Assembly (NCBI RefSeq): GCF_019402665.1
Contig: NZ_VSST01000006.1
Coordinates: 1-64,000, forward strand
DNA: 64,000 nucleotides
From: Bradyrhizobium canariense
GTDB taxonomy: Bacteria > Pseudomonadota > Alphaproteobacteria > Rhizobiales > Xanthobacteraceae
Direction of reading: 5' to 3'
Position 1 is the stretch's first letter. Each line of letters starts with the position of its first letter. Below the pieces are notes generated by a model that was given only the letters and a program-made list of their open reading frames with translations, did no database searches and was not told the DNA's origin. The position numbers were made by a program, and so were the translations under genes. Positions 18,030 to 27,027 of this stretch are shown here, piece by piece.

Positions 18030-18129
18030 GTGTTCGGCCTCACGAGAAACATCACATTGCAGGGTCGCGAAGTTCGATCTGCCTGCTCCGCGCCGACTGA
18101 AGCTGCGGCTCAGCAATCCACAGTCATGG

Positions 18130-18885
18130 CTAATAGGTCGCGCGACCGCCGGTCAGATCGAATGTAAAGCCGGTGGTGAAGCTGCAATCAGGGCCTACGG
18201 CAAACGCGACCATCGCGGCCACTTCGGGAGCCGTTATGAAGCGCCCCATCGGAATCTTTGCCTTGATCGTGGAGATAAATTCGGGCGTCATCTCGCGAAG
18301 CAACTCGGTCTCCGCCATAGTCGGCGCGACGCAATTCACCAGCACGCCAGATTTCGCGAGCTCCTTCGAAATCGATTTCGTATAGGCAATCACGCCGCCT
18401 TTCGCAGCTGCGTAGGCGCTGCCGCCGGGATTACCTTCCTTGCCCGCAATCGAAGCGACGTTGACGATGCGGCCGTAAGCCTGTTCACGCATGTGAGGAA
18501 TCACGGTACGGCAACAATAGAACACGCCCGTCAGATCGATTGCGAGGACGCGATCCCAACTCTCAATCGGGTACTCCCAGGCGGCAGCAATCGGGCCGTT
18601 GATCCCTGCATTGTTGACCAAAATCTCAACTGAGCCTGCAGCAGCCAGCGCATCCTGAAAAGCAAGCTGAACCGCGGCCAGATCCGCGACATTGACCGTT
18701 TGCTGGAGCACCGGCGTGAAGCCGGCTGTCGATCCATCGAAGGCTGGGATATCCAAGTCCCAAAGGATGATCCGGCAGCCTTCGGCCGATAGCCGCTGCG
18801 CAATGGCCAGACCAAGGCCGCGGGCACCGCCAGTGACAATGGCGGTTTGCCCCTCAAGATTCCTACGCGTGGCAGTGACCGTCAT
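18130..18885 (-). CDS. Short-chain dehydrogenase/reductase
   Basis: A 251-residue classical SDR. The cofactor loop is TGGARGLGLAI, followed by NNAGI, catalytic Ser in NVASIAGKEGN, and the YAAAKGG Tyr/Lys pair. It is the first gene of the operon and faces the LacI gene across a region with two operators. It probably oxidises an alcohol group of the imported compound with NAD(P). Confidence 0.87.
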   Translation of the reverse strand: MTVTATRRNLEGQTAIVTGGARGLGLAIAQRLSAEGCRIILWDLDIPAFDGSTAGFTPVLQQTVNVADLAAVQLAFQDALAAAGSVEILVNNAGINGPIAAAWEYPIESWDRVLAIDLTGVFYCCRTVIPHMREQAYGRIVNVASIAGKEGNPGGSAYAAAKGGVIAYTKSISKELAKSGVLVNCVAPTMAETELLREMTPEFISTIKAKIPMGRFITAPEVAAMVAFAVGPDCSFTTGFTFDLTGGRATY

Positions 18886-18942
18886 GATTTCATTTCTTCC
18901 CTTAAGCCGCCAGCTGGCGCCTTTCCTGCGCTATTCTCGACT

Positions 18943-18958
18943 ATGGAAGCGCTTCCAT
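18943..18958. promoter_or_regulatory. LacI-type operator O1
   Basis: ATGGAAGCGCTTCCAT is a perfect 16-bp palindrome with the central CG typical of LacI/GalR operators. It lies between the divergent SDR gene and lacI gene, close to the SDR side. Confidence 0.88.
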
Positions 18959-18996
18959 AATGACTATTTGGCTTGTTTCCCGGAGTCAAGCCTTTT

Positions 18997-19010
18997 TGGA
19001 AGCGCTTCCA
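18997..19010. promoter_or_regulatory. LacI-type operator O2
   Basis: TGGAAGCGCTTCCA is a perfect 14-bp palindrome identical to the core of O1, centre to centre 53 bp away, which is about five helical turns and fits DNA looping. A weaker copy, GGAAGCCGGTTTCC, lies at 19033-19046, next to the lacI start. Confidence 0.88.
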
Positions 19011-19063
19011 TGGCCTACCATGCGGATTCGGTGGAAGCCGGTTTCCGCTGGGATTGAGCGAAG

Positions 19064-20104
19064 GTGTCAAATTTGAGCCAGGAGATCGTCAAAGGCGCCA
19101 TTCGCATCGCCGATGTTGCCCGCCACGCCAAGGTCGGGGCCGGAACTGTATCCCGGGTCCTCAACGGCTCCCAAAACGTCGCCCCGGAAACGCGTGACCG
19201 GGTTTTGGCGACGATCAGCAAACTCGGGTACGTGCCCAATCTCGTGGCCCGCGGCCTCGCCGCCAACCGCACTGGCGTCATCGCGGCGATCATTCCGGTG
19301 ATTGGATATTCCCAACACTCCGAGGTCATTCAGGGAATGACGGAAGTTCTCCATGAGCACGGAGTGACCGTCATGATTGGCTCATCGGGCTACTCGCAGG
19401 AGATGGAGGAAAAGATCGTCGCGACGTTCCTCGCGCGGCGTCCCGACGCTTTCTACGTGACCGGCACATGGCATTCCCAGAAAACCCGTAAGTTGCTGAG
19501 CGCGAGCAGCATACCGGTCATCGAAGGGAGCAATCTGACCGACGATCCGATCGACACAGTCGTTGGTTATTCGAACTTTGCAGCCGCCAGGGAGCTGACC
19601 CTGATGCTTGCATCGCGCGGCCATCAACGTATCGCGCACGTGACCGTCAAGCGTGATCTAAATGATCGCATCGGAGATCGATTGACAGGTTATCGTGCTG
19701 CGTGCAACGACGGAGAGAATACTCAGCCTGCGCTGGTGATCGAATGTGAGAACAGCTTTTCAGGCGGAGCGGATGCCGTCGCCTGGACGCTGGAATCCTC
19801 CGATACGATCGATGCACTGTTTTTTGCGACCGACGTGATGGCGGTCGGAGGTCTTCTCGAATGTCAGCGGCGCGGCATCGCAGTACCCAAGCAATTGGCG
19901 ATTGCAGGATTCGACGATCTGCCGATCGCATCATCCGTTATCCCCACTCTAACCACCGTGCAGGTCGATCGCGTCGGCATGGGGCGAAAGATTGCGAACG
20001 TTCTATTGCAACGAATCAATGGAGAGCCTTCTCCATCAAACAGGATAGACGTTGGGTTCCAGATTAGGGAGCGCGACAGCACCCTCAAGCCGAGGCTTGT
20101 ATAA
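19064..20104 (+). CDS. LacI-family transcriptional regulator
   Basis: A 346-residue regulator. Residues about 13-60 form the LacI headpiece (IRIADVARHAKVGAGTVSRV, then LNGSQNV) with hinge helix VARGLAANRTG. The rest is a periplasmic-binding-like sensor with FFATDVMAVGG and IAGFDDLPIAS. The likely start is a GTG at 19064. It is divergent from the SDR-ABC-isomerase-FAD operon, and two perfect operators lie in the shared intergenic region, so it very probably represses that operon and itself. The inducer is unknown. Confidence 0.9.
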   Translation: MSNLSQEIVKGAIRIADVARHAKVGAGTVSRVLNGSQNVAPETRDRVLATISKLGYVPNLVARGLAANRTGVIAAIIPVIGYSQHSEVIQGMTEVLHEHGVTVMIGSSGYSQEMEEKIVATFLARRPDAFYVTGTWHSQKTRKLLSASSIPVIEGSNLTDDPIDTVVGYSNFAAARELTLMLASRGHQRIAHVTVKRDLNDRIGDRLTGYRAACNDGENTQPALVIECENSFSGGADAVAWTLESSDTIDALFFATDVMAVGGLLECQRRGIAVPKQLAIAGFDDLPIASSVIPTLTTVQVDRVGMGRKIANVLLQRINGEPSPSNRIDVGFQIRERDSTLKPRLV

Positions 20105-20292
20105 GGTCGTCGTATCATAGGCGATGCGTGCCTAAGAACGGTCGCCAGTTCGCGCGGGCCGCTGACATGCACAGGTCAGATCCAAGCTTCGCAATCAGCG
20201 ATGCTGACGTTCGCTCGATTGAATGTAGCACGGCTCTCAGACAGGAGCTCCGAAGCAGTACTTCAGCTAACGAATTGAAGCTTTGATGTCGG

Positions 20293-22602
20293 TTAGAACG
20301 CCGACGCCAGCGTTACGCGCCAGGCTCGCGGTTCGGCCGGATGCACATGACGGTCGGCGATGCCGCCGATCGGCTCACCCGGTAGCCGCGATAGATAGTA
20401 ATATTCGATCTGGTTCGTCTGGGCGTCGAACAGGTTGAGCACGTCCAGCTGCAATCGCGCACCATTGTCAAATCGGTAGCCTCCGCGCGCATTGAAGATC
20501 AGCGAGGAAGCCGAACGCACGCTATCGTCCTCAATCAATGGACGGGGACCGAAATAGCGCGCCTTCAGCGCGCCGAACCAGCCAATTTCACGACCGACGA
20601 TGATGCTGCCGCTGGCGATCCAGGCCGGGGCACCGGGAATGCGGTCGCCCGCGAGATCGAGATCGCTGAAGCGCGCCCGGGTATAGGCAAGATCAAGGTC
20701 GAAGGTCAGCCAGGACGCGGGCTTGTAACTATTGGTCCACTCCACTCCGGCACGTCGGCTCGGCCGGCTGGGTTCGGTCGTTCCGGCATCGCCAACGAAC
20801 AGGAGCTCAGACTCGAAGTCGAGCACGAAGACTGCGACCGAGCTGGTAAGGCCATCGATCGCCCTGGTGCGGATGCCTAGCTCGGCGCCACGCGAGCGCA
20901 CCAGGAGCGGAACACGATCGAGCGGGGTTACCTTATCGCGGGGATCAACGCTGATGGTCGCGCCGCGGATATCATTGCTGTGCAGGCCGTAGCCGGCATT
21001 GCCGTAGAATTCGGTCTTGAACCAGGGTCCAAACACGATGCCAGCTTTCGGACTCATCATCGACGCCTGGGCGTTACCAGAGTTCTGCGGCGTATCGCTG
21101 AGAACGCGTCCGGCAAAGATGTCCTCGCGAATTCCAACAGTGGTCCGCAACCACTCGGCCAAGCGTGTGGTGCTATCCATCCAGAGGCCGACATTTCCTT
21201 CCTCCACACGGTCCGCGCGTACGGTCGAAAGCCACGCGCGCTGCTCGGTCGCGAATAGGCCGATCTGGATATGATCGTGGCGGCCCTCCACGCCAAAACG
21301 GGTATGTGTTTCAAACCCACCAAAGCGCCAGTCGAACGCATGCCGCGCATCAAAGCCGCCGAGTGTGCGACGATCGAGCTGACTGAATTGGTCGCCGTTC
21401 AGCGGATCATCGAGGACATAGGTGAAATTGTTGAAGAGCTGTAGCTCAGAACGGACGACATAGGCGCTGATATTGCTTTGACCGTACTCGCTTGAACCAG
21501 CCCAACTGCCGGAGAGACTGAAGCGGCTGGAGGTGCCGCCGTCGGTCGGATCGAGCGAGCCGAAGCGGCCGATGACACCCAGCTCAACGGCACGCTGCGC
21601 GATCTGATCAGTCGAATTCCAGCCGTTGGAGTAGGCCATTCCAGTGAACGTGAATCCGTCGGTTACGGTACCCTGACTATAACGCAAGACGCTGTTGATT
21701 TTCCGCACATTGTCCGGCACGTCCCAGGGACCGTCGTATTTGCTACTCTCGACCGCGGCGAGCAGTGTAGCGTCGCTCACCGTGGTGGAACCCGCCACCA
21801 GCGCACGGCGATACCCAAAACTGCCAATGGTCATCTCGGCGATGCTTTTCGGCAGCTTGTTCATGTAGTCGATGCTGACCGCGCCGGCGGAAGCGAAATC
21901 GCCGACGTCGGCGAAGTATGGACCTTTGCGGATACCAACCGACTGGATCAGCTCGGGGATCAGGAAATTGATGTCGGCGTAGCCCTGCCCGTGTCCGTGC
22001 GTTGGCATGTTGACAGGCATGCCGTCGAGACTGATCGCGAGGTCCGTACCGTGATCCAGATTGAAGCCCCGCAGAAAATATTGGTTGGCTTTGCCTTCGC
22101 CGGAATGCTGCGTGACGATCAGTCCAGGAACGACCTCCAGCGCCTCGCCTGGCCGCGCGAACGGAATGGCATTCACCTGCTCGCTGCTCACAAGCAAGGC
22201 GCTCGCGGCGGTAGGCTGAATGGGCCCTACTGCGTTGCGCGACGCACCCGGCATGACCCCGCCGGTGCCTGCAGTCGCTATTTCCGGCTGATCAGAGTGC
22301 ACCACATTGCTACTTCGCGACGGCCTATCTTGCGCCGCTTTTGGCCTGGCGGCCCGCCTACGCGGCGTGACATCCGGCGACGTCACCGTGACCGAAGGAA
22401 GCTGCATTGGCTGAGCCGCCGCAAGCTCTTGCGCAGCCGACGGCACCGCGGGCCCAGTTAGGGCGGCGAAAGCTCCCCAGCAGAGCGATCCTCGCAGGAA
22501 TTGCTTCGTCCGGTCAACTCTCACGGGGCCGCTCTGACGCACCTCTGGAACAGCAATGCATAGAGACCGGCAGAGCTCGCAAGCACGAACGGCTCCAATC
22601 AT
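20293..22602 (-). CDS. TonB-dependent outer-membrane receptor, candidate nickel(-chelate) receptor
   Basis: Up to 769 residues. A signal-peptide-like segment (FLRGSLCWGAFAALTGPAVP, then SAAQE) begins near residue 35, so a GTG at 22524 may be the real start. The plug follows (ALEVVPGLIVTQHSGEGKAN and QYFLRGFNLDHGTDLA) and then a long beta-barrel ending in Phe (VTLASAF). It starts 23 bp after the nickel-permease gene, on the same strand and at the end of the hydrogenase locus. Position suggests nickel uptake across the outer membrane, as shown for some TonB receptors elsewhere. The HGHGQ stretch in the plug is His-containing. Another metal chelate remains possible. Confidence 0.75.
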   Translation of the reverse strand: MIGAVRACELCRSLCIAVPEVRQSGPVRVDRTKQFLRGSLCWGAFAALTGPAVPSAAQELAAAQPMQLPSVTVTSPDVTPRRRAARPKAAQDRPSRSSNVVHSDQPEIATAGTGGVMPGASRNAVGPIQPTAASALLVSSEQVNAIPFARPGEALEVVPGLIVTQHSGEGKANQYFLRGFNLDHGTDLAISLDGMPVNMPTHGHGQGYADINFLIPELIQSVGIRKGPYFADVGDFASAGAVSIDYMNKLPKSIAEMTIGSFGYRRALVAGSTTVSDATLLAAVESSKYDGPWDVPDNVRKINSVLRYSQGTVTDGFTFTGMAYSNGWNSTDQIAQRAVELGVIGRFGSLDPTDGGTSSRFSLSGSWAGSSEYGQSNISAYVVRSELQLFNNFTYVLDDPLNGDQFSQLDRRTLGGFDARHAFDWRFGGFETHTRFGVEGRHDHIQIGLFATEQRAWLSTVRADRVEEGNVGLWMDSTTRLAEWLRTTVGIREDIFAGRVLSDTPQNSGNAQASMMSPKAGIVFGPWFKTEFYGNAGYGLHSNDIRGATISVDPRDKVTPLDRVPLLVRSRGAELGIRTRAIDGLTSSVAVFVLDFESELLFVGDAGTTEPSRPSRRAGVEWTNSYKPASWLTFDLDLAYTRARFSDLDLAGDRIPGAPAWIASGSIIVGREIGWFGALKARYFGPRPLIEDDSVRSASSLIFNARGGYRFDNGARLQLDVLNLFDAQTNQIEYYYLSRLPGEPIGGIADRHVHPAEPRAWRVTLASAF

Positions 22603-22624
22603 ACCCGGCCAAAGCGCATGTCAT

Positions 22625-23338
22625 CTAATTTGTCGCGAAACTGTAGGCGATTGCCGTGGTATAGACAGTCAGAGCCCCCAGTCCGATCGTGACAGCGCCG
22701 ACGACACCCTGGATTGCACGATTGGTCCAAGTCAGCCAGCGGGCCGAGATCGCCAGCGGCACGGCGATGATGATCGAAAGGCAGGCCATTCCAAACATCG
22801 ATCCGACGCCGAACAGCCCGACGTACAGCATTCCGTAAACGGGATTGCTGATTTGCGATACCGCGAGCACCAGCAACGCGGCCGAACCGGCAATCCCATG
22901 GACAAGCCCCACCATCAACGAACGCCAGCGAAACCCGTGCGCATGGGTGTGCGCGCTTCGCTGATCTATCGATCTTTCATTCCGATGGCTATGAACATGT
23001 GTGTGCTTTGTTCCGTCGAAATGCCCGTGGCGATGAAAGTGAACGCGATCACGCCGTAGCTTCCAGAGAACATTGATCCCGAGGCCGATCAACATCACGC
23101 CAACCGCAGTTTCAAGTGGTTGTGCAAGGCTTTCGGGGATCGCATGACCTAGCAGGATGGCGACGCCAGCGAAGACGAAAAGCGCGAGCGTATGTCCGAG
23201 CCCCCAGGTCAGCCCATGCCTGACGATATCGCCGATATTGGTACGCCGGGCTGCGATGCTGGAGACTGCAGCGATATGATCCGCTTCCAGCGCATGTTGC
23301 ATGCCGAGCAGGAATCCCAGCCCCAAAATCCCGAACAT
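22625..23338 (-). CDS. Nickel permease of the NicO/NiCoT-like family
   Basis: A 237-residue membrane protein with about six transmembrane segments. The first helix has GMQHALEADHIAAVSSIAAR, the HX4DH metal-binding signature of nickel/cobalt permeases. The central loop is rich in His (HFHRHGHFDGTKHTHVHSHR). The ATG at 23338 is preferred to an upstream TTG. It lies between hypB and the TonB-dependent receptor, which gives a complete nickel route: outer membrane, inner membrane, then HypA/HypB insertion into the hydrogenase. Confidence 0.83.
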   Translation of the reverse strand: MFGILGLGFLLGMQHALEADHIAAVSSIAARRTNIGDIVRHGLTWGLGHTLALFVFAGVAILLGHAIPESLAQPLETAVGVMLIGLGINVLWKLRRDRVHFHRHGHFDGTKHTHVHSHRNERSIDQRSAHTHAHGFRWRSLMVGLVHGIAGSAALLVLAVSQISNPVYGMLYVGLFGVGSMFGMACLSIIIAVPLAISARWLTWTNRAIQGVVGAVTIGLGALTVYTTAIAYSFATN

Positions 23339-23502
23339 CTGCGCCCCCGCGGTCTGTGGCAGACATACCCCGTTGCACATCGGGGAACAGCCGGCCGTTC
23401 GCACAACAATCAAGGTTCGCGCAGATCGCGTATGTCCATCTGCGACAGAGAAGCGTCAGAGCAGAACACTGAAGCGAGGCGCTAATCGGCGCCATCAATG
23501 CT

Positions 23503-24483
23503 CTAGGCGAACACCGCCTCGCCCGCTTTGCTCAATTCACGGCGCAACCAGCCGTACCAATCGGCAAGTCCCTCGCCAGTTCGCGCTGAAAGCTGAAACA
23601 CAGTGATGTCCGGGTTAACAGTCCGCGCATTAGTCACCGCCTGCGAGACGTCAAAATCGACATGCGGCAGCAGATCGATCTTGTTCAAAACCATGATCTC
23701 TGCAGCACGGAACATGTGGGGATATTTCAGCGGCTTGTCTTCGCCCTCGGTCACCGAGAGGATCACAACCTTCGCGCGCTCTCCGAGGTCGAACATCGAA
23801 GGACATACCAGATTGCCGACATTCTCGATCATCACCACTGATCCCGCCCCGGGTTGCAGCTCGCGCAACCCGCGGGCAACCATGTCGGCCTCGAGATGGC
23901 ACCCCGTGCCGGTGTTGACTTGGACGGCCGGCGCTCCTGCGGCCCGAATCCGCTCGCCGTCATTGGCGGTCGCCTGGTCGCCCTCGACCACGTAGATCTT
24001 TAGCTCGGCAGACAGGTCGCGAATGGTGTGCTCCAGCAGCGTCGTTTTGCCCGAACCCGGCGAACTGACCAGATTGAGCGCGAGAATTTCGCGACCCGCA
24101 AACCATGCCCGGTTTTTGGCTGCCAGCGCATCGTTCCTGGCGAGGATCCGTGTCTCGAGCTCGATCAAGCTGCCGGCAGCGTGATCGTGTCGATGCTCCA
24201 CGCTGTGATCATCGTGGGCTGCATGACTATGGCTGTGCCGTGTGCCATCGGCGTGGACATGGTCGTGGCCATGATGATGGTCGTGGGGACCGTCATGGGG
24301 GTGGTGGTGATCGTGACTATGCATGACACCATCGCCCAGCAAATGATCATGTTTGAGGTGATGCGCGTGATCATGGCTATGATCGTCGTGGTGGGAATGG
24401 CCGCTCATATCGATTTCCTTCCCGGTCTGAAGATTTAGGACTGTGGCGCCTCGCTTGTCTCCGCATCCGCAATGACCACACAT
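23503..24483 (-). CDS. hypB: Hydrogenase nickel-insertion GTPase HypB
   Basis: A 326-residue protein. It starts MCGHCGCGDKRG, the N-terminal CxxCGC metal motif. Residues about 25-105 are extremely His-rich (for example HSHDHHHPHDGPHDHHHGHD), which fits nickel binding or storage. The GTPase domain has P-loop SSPGSGKTT, the metal-site Cys/His in NTGTGCHLEADM, and NKIDLLPH. HypB delivers nickel to the large-subunit precursor with HypA. The ATG at 24483 overlaps the hypA stop (TGATG). The frame is open upstream but runs antisense-like through hypA. Confidence 0.95.
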   Translation of the reverse strand: MCGHCGCGDKRGATVLNLQTGKEIDMSGHSHHDDHSHDHAHHLKHDHLLGDGVMHSHDHHHPHDGPHDHHHGHDHVHADGTRHSHSHAAHDDHSVEHRHDHAAGSLIELETRILARNDALAAKNRAWFAGREILALNLVSSPGSGKTTLLEHTIRDLSAELKIYVVEGDQATANDGERIRAAGAPAVQVNTGTGCHLEADMVARGLRELQPGAGSVVMIENVGNLVCPSMFDLGERAKVVILSVTEGEDKPLKYPHMFRAAEIMVLNKIDLLPHVDFDVSQAVTNARTVNPDITVFQLSARTGEGLADWYGWLRRELSKAGEAVFA

Positions 24484-24824
24484 CAAGCGACCTCCTCTTC
24501 CAGTTCCATGCTCTTGATGTTCAATTCTTCGCCCTGCAATCGCGTCAGCCGGCGGGAACCGCAGCTGCACGCGGTGAACAGGGTCCGGGTGACGAGCTCC
24601 AGCCCACAAGAATCGCAGCGGGCGCGTCCCTCAATCTTTCTGATCTCCAGCGTTGCGCCTTCCAGCATCGTCCCCCGGGCAACCGTCTCGAAGCAGAAGG
24701 CGATCGCGTCCGGCATCACGCCGGACAATTCGCCAACATCAAGATTGACGCGGCGAACCCGACGGCCCTTGGCGGCGTCGCCAACGATCGCGATAACGTT
24801 GCGAGTAATGCCTAGTTCGTGCAT
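24483..24824 (-). CDS. hypA: Hydrogenase nickel-insertion protein HypA
   Basis: A 113-residue protein that starts MHELGITRNV, the invariant HypA opening whose His2 binds nickel. The zinc domain has CDSC followed by CSCGS. The second pair is C-x1-C rather than the usual C-x2-C, with one residue fewer than expected. It starts 8 bp after the hypE stop and overlaps hypB. It works with HypB to load nickel. Confidence 0.93.
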   Translation of the reverse strand: MHELGITRNVIAIVGDAAKGRRVRRVNLDVGELSGVMPDAIAFCFETVARGTMLEGATLEIRKIEGRARCDSCGLELVTRTLFTACSCGSRRLTRLQGEELNIKSMELEEEVA

Positions 24825-24832
24825 GAGCAGCC

Positions 24833-25900
24833 TCAGCAAATCCGCGGCAATTGCTCGCCCACCAGCATGTCGACGATTCGTCGTCCGCCAAACACGGTGC
24901 GCATGGTGACACGCCCTGGCTCTCCCCGATTGACCCTGCCGACGACTGCGGCCCCCGCGCCCAGTGGATGAGCCCGCATGGCTGAGAGTGCGGCGTCGGC
25001 CTGTTCGGGAGGCGCGATCACCACAATCTTCCCCTCATTTGCGAGATAAAGCGGATCAAGGCCAAGTATTTCGCAAAAGGCCTTCACCTCCTCGCGAATA
25101 GGAGTGGCGCGCTCGTCGATTTCAATCGCAACCTGAGAGGCTTCGGCGATCTCGTTGAGTACGGTCGCCAATCCACCGCGTGTCGCATCGCGCATGAATC
25201 TAACTTCGGGCGCTGCCTCTAAAAGTGCCCCGATCAGATCATGAAGGCAGGCGCAATCGCTTTCGATCGTCGTATCAAGTGCCATGTCCCCGCGCGCGCA
25301 CAAGATCGCTGCGCCGTGGTCACCGAGCAGACCATTGACCATCACGACATCACCTGGCCTGGCGCTGCCGACTTCGAGCGCAAGGCCTCTGCGGATCACG
25401 CCGATCCCCGTCGTCGTGATGAACAGTTTGTCGCAGGCGCCACGTTGCACCACCTTGGTGTCGCCGGTGCAGATGCTAACGCCGGCTGCATGGGCGGTCA
25501 TTGCCATCGAGCGCGCGATTTTGCGCAGGAGCTCGATGCTCGTTCCCTCCTCGATGATTACTGCACACGATAAGTAGAGCGGCTTCGCTCCGCCAACCGC
25601 GAGGTCGTTGATCGTGCCGCAAACCGCAAGTTCGCCAATGTCGCCGCCGGGGAAGAATAACGGATCGACCACAAAGGAGTCCGTCGTGAAGGCGAGCTGG
25701 TCTCCATGGCCAGCAAGTTCGGCAAGGCTGAACCGGGCCTGGTCTTCCAGGGGCGCGAGCGAACGATTATCGAAAGCCGCGACGAACACGTCATCGATCA
25801 GATCCTTCATCGCCTTGCCTCCACCACCGTGGGCAAGCGTGACCTTATCGACACTGACTTTGCCGAGCTTGCGAGCATGAATGAACGGTGCGACGTTCAT
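24833..25900 (-). CDS. hypE: Hydrogenase maturation protein HypE
   Basis: A 355-residue protein of the PurM/AIR synthase fold. The ATG at 25900 overlaps the hypD stop (ATGA). It shows AHGGGGKAMKDLI near the N-terminus and ends in PRIC, whose terminal Cys carries the thiocarbamoyl/thiocyanate group. HypE dehydrates the carbamoyl group received from HypF to give the cyanide ligands of the active-site iron. Confidence 0.95.
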   Translation of the reverse strand: MNVAPFIHARKLGKVSVDKVTLAHGGGGKAMKDLIDDVFVAAFDNRSLAPLEDQARFSLAELAGHGDQLAFTTDSFVVDPLFFPGGDIGELAVCGTINDLAVGGAKPLYLSCAVIIEEGTSIELLRKIARSMAMTAHAAGVSICTGDTKVVQRGACDKLFITTTGIGVIRRGLALEVGSARPGDVVMVNGLLGDHGAAILCARGDMALDTTIESDCACLHDLIGALLEAAPEVRFMRDATRGGLATVLNEIAEASQVAIEIDERATPIREEVKAFCEILGLDPLYLANEGKIVVIAPPEQADAALSAMRAHPLGAGAAVVGRVNRGEPGRVTMRTVFGGRRIVDMLVGEQLPRIC

Positions 25901-27027
25901 ACTGCCTCCTTGTAGCTCTTGTGGCCGCCATATTGGTAATAGGCTGCACAGGCGCCCTCGGACGAAACCATCAGCGACCCGAGCGGCATCTCCGGCGTAC
26001 ACGCCGATCCGAATACCTTGCACTGCCACGGTTTGATAACGCCCTTGAGCACCTCGCCGCACTGGCACGACTTCGGATCGGCGATCTTTAAGTTGGGGAT
26101 GGCGAACTTTCGCTCAGCGTCGTAGCCAGCATACTTTTCGCGTAGCTTGACACCGGAGTGGTCGATCGAGCCAAGCCCGCGCCATTCGAAGAACTCACGC
26201 AGTTCATAGACGCGTGAGACCGCTTGCAGCGCGGCTGCATTTCCGCCATCCGGAACGATGCGGGCATACTGATTTTCGACTTCGCTGCGGCCATCCTTGA
26301 TCTGCTTCAACACCATCCAGATGGACTGAAGGATATCGAGCGGCTCAAACCCGGCCACCACCATCGGCTTTCGGTAGAATTTGGCGATGAATTCGTAGGG
26401 AGCTGTGCCGATCACCATCGAGACGTGACCGGGTCCAAGGAAGCCATCGAGCTGGAGGCCCGGGCTGTCCAGGATCGCCTTGATTGTGGGAACGATGGTG
26501 ATGTGATTGCAGAAGACCGAGAAGTTGGTAATTTCCTCGGCTTCCGCCTGCAGGACGGTCAACGCCGTCGATGGCATCGTGGTCTCGAACCCGAGCCCGA
26601 AGAAAACGACCTCGCGATCCCTGTTCTTGCGGGCGAGCGCCAGCGCATCCATCGGCGAATAGACCATCCGAACGTCGGCGCCATCGGCTTTCGCTTGTAG
26701 CAGGCTCTTCTTCGAACCCGGAACCCGCATGGCGTCGCCGAAAGTCGCAAAGATGACGCCAGGGTTCTCTGCAATCGACACGCAATCATCCACGCGTCCC
26801 ATCGGCAACACGCAAACCGGGCAGCCCGGTCCATGGATCAGTTCGATCTCCTTGGGCAACATGCCCTCGAGGCCGTAGCGGAAGATTGAATGCGTGTGAC
26901 CGCCACAGACCTCCATGATATAAATCGGCCTGCCGGGCGGCAGCGTCATGGTTGAGACCAGCGCTTCGATTTCCCGGACGAGGAAGCCAGCCTTTTCAGA
27001 ATCGCGAAATTCATCGACATATTTCAT
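25897..27027 (-). CDS. hypD: Hydrogenase maturation protein HypD
   Basis: A 376-residue protein with the HypD cysteine motifs MEVCGGHTH, HGPGCPVCVLP, and a C-terminal 4Fe-4S set SCQCGEVLKGVIKPWQCKVF with a further ACTP Cys. With HypC it forms the scaffold on which the Fe(CN)2CO unit is built. The ATG at 27027 overlaps the SIS-domain gene stop (ATGA). Confidence 0.95.
   Translation of the reverse strand: MKYVDEFRDSEKAGFLVREIEALVSTMTLPPGRPIYIMEVCGGHTHSIFRYGLEGMLPKEIELIHGPGCPVCVLPMGRVDDCVSIAENPGVIFATFGDAMRVPGSKKSLLQAKADGADVRMVYSPMDALALARKNRDREVVFFGLGFETTMPSTALTVLQAEAEEITNFSVFCNHITIVPTIKAILDSPGLQLDGFLGPGHVSMVIGTAPYEFIAKFYRKPMVVAGFEPLDILQSIWMVLKQIKDGRSEVENQYARIVPDGGNAAALQAVSRVYELREFFEWRGLGSIDHSGVKLREKYAGYDAERKFAIPNLKIADPKSCQCGEVLKGVIKPWQCKVFGSACTPEMPLGSLMVSSEGACAAYYQYGGHKSYKEAV

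Noticed and set aside
20287..20304. GTCGG/CCGAC inverted repeat at the end of the TonB receptor gene as a terminator
   Set aside because: It overlaps the stop codon, has an 8-nt loop and no T-run follows, so a rho-independent terminator is not supported.
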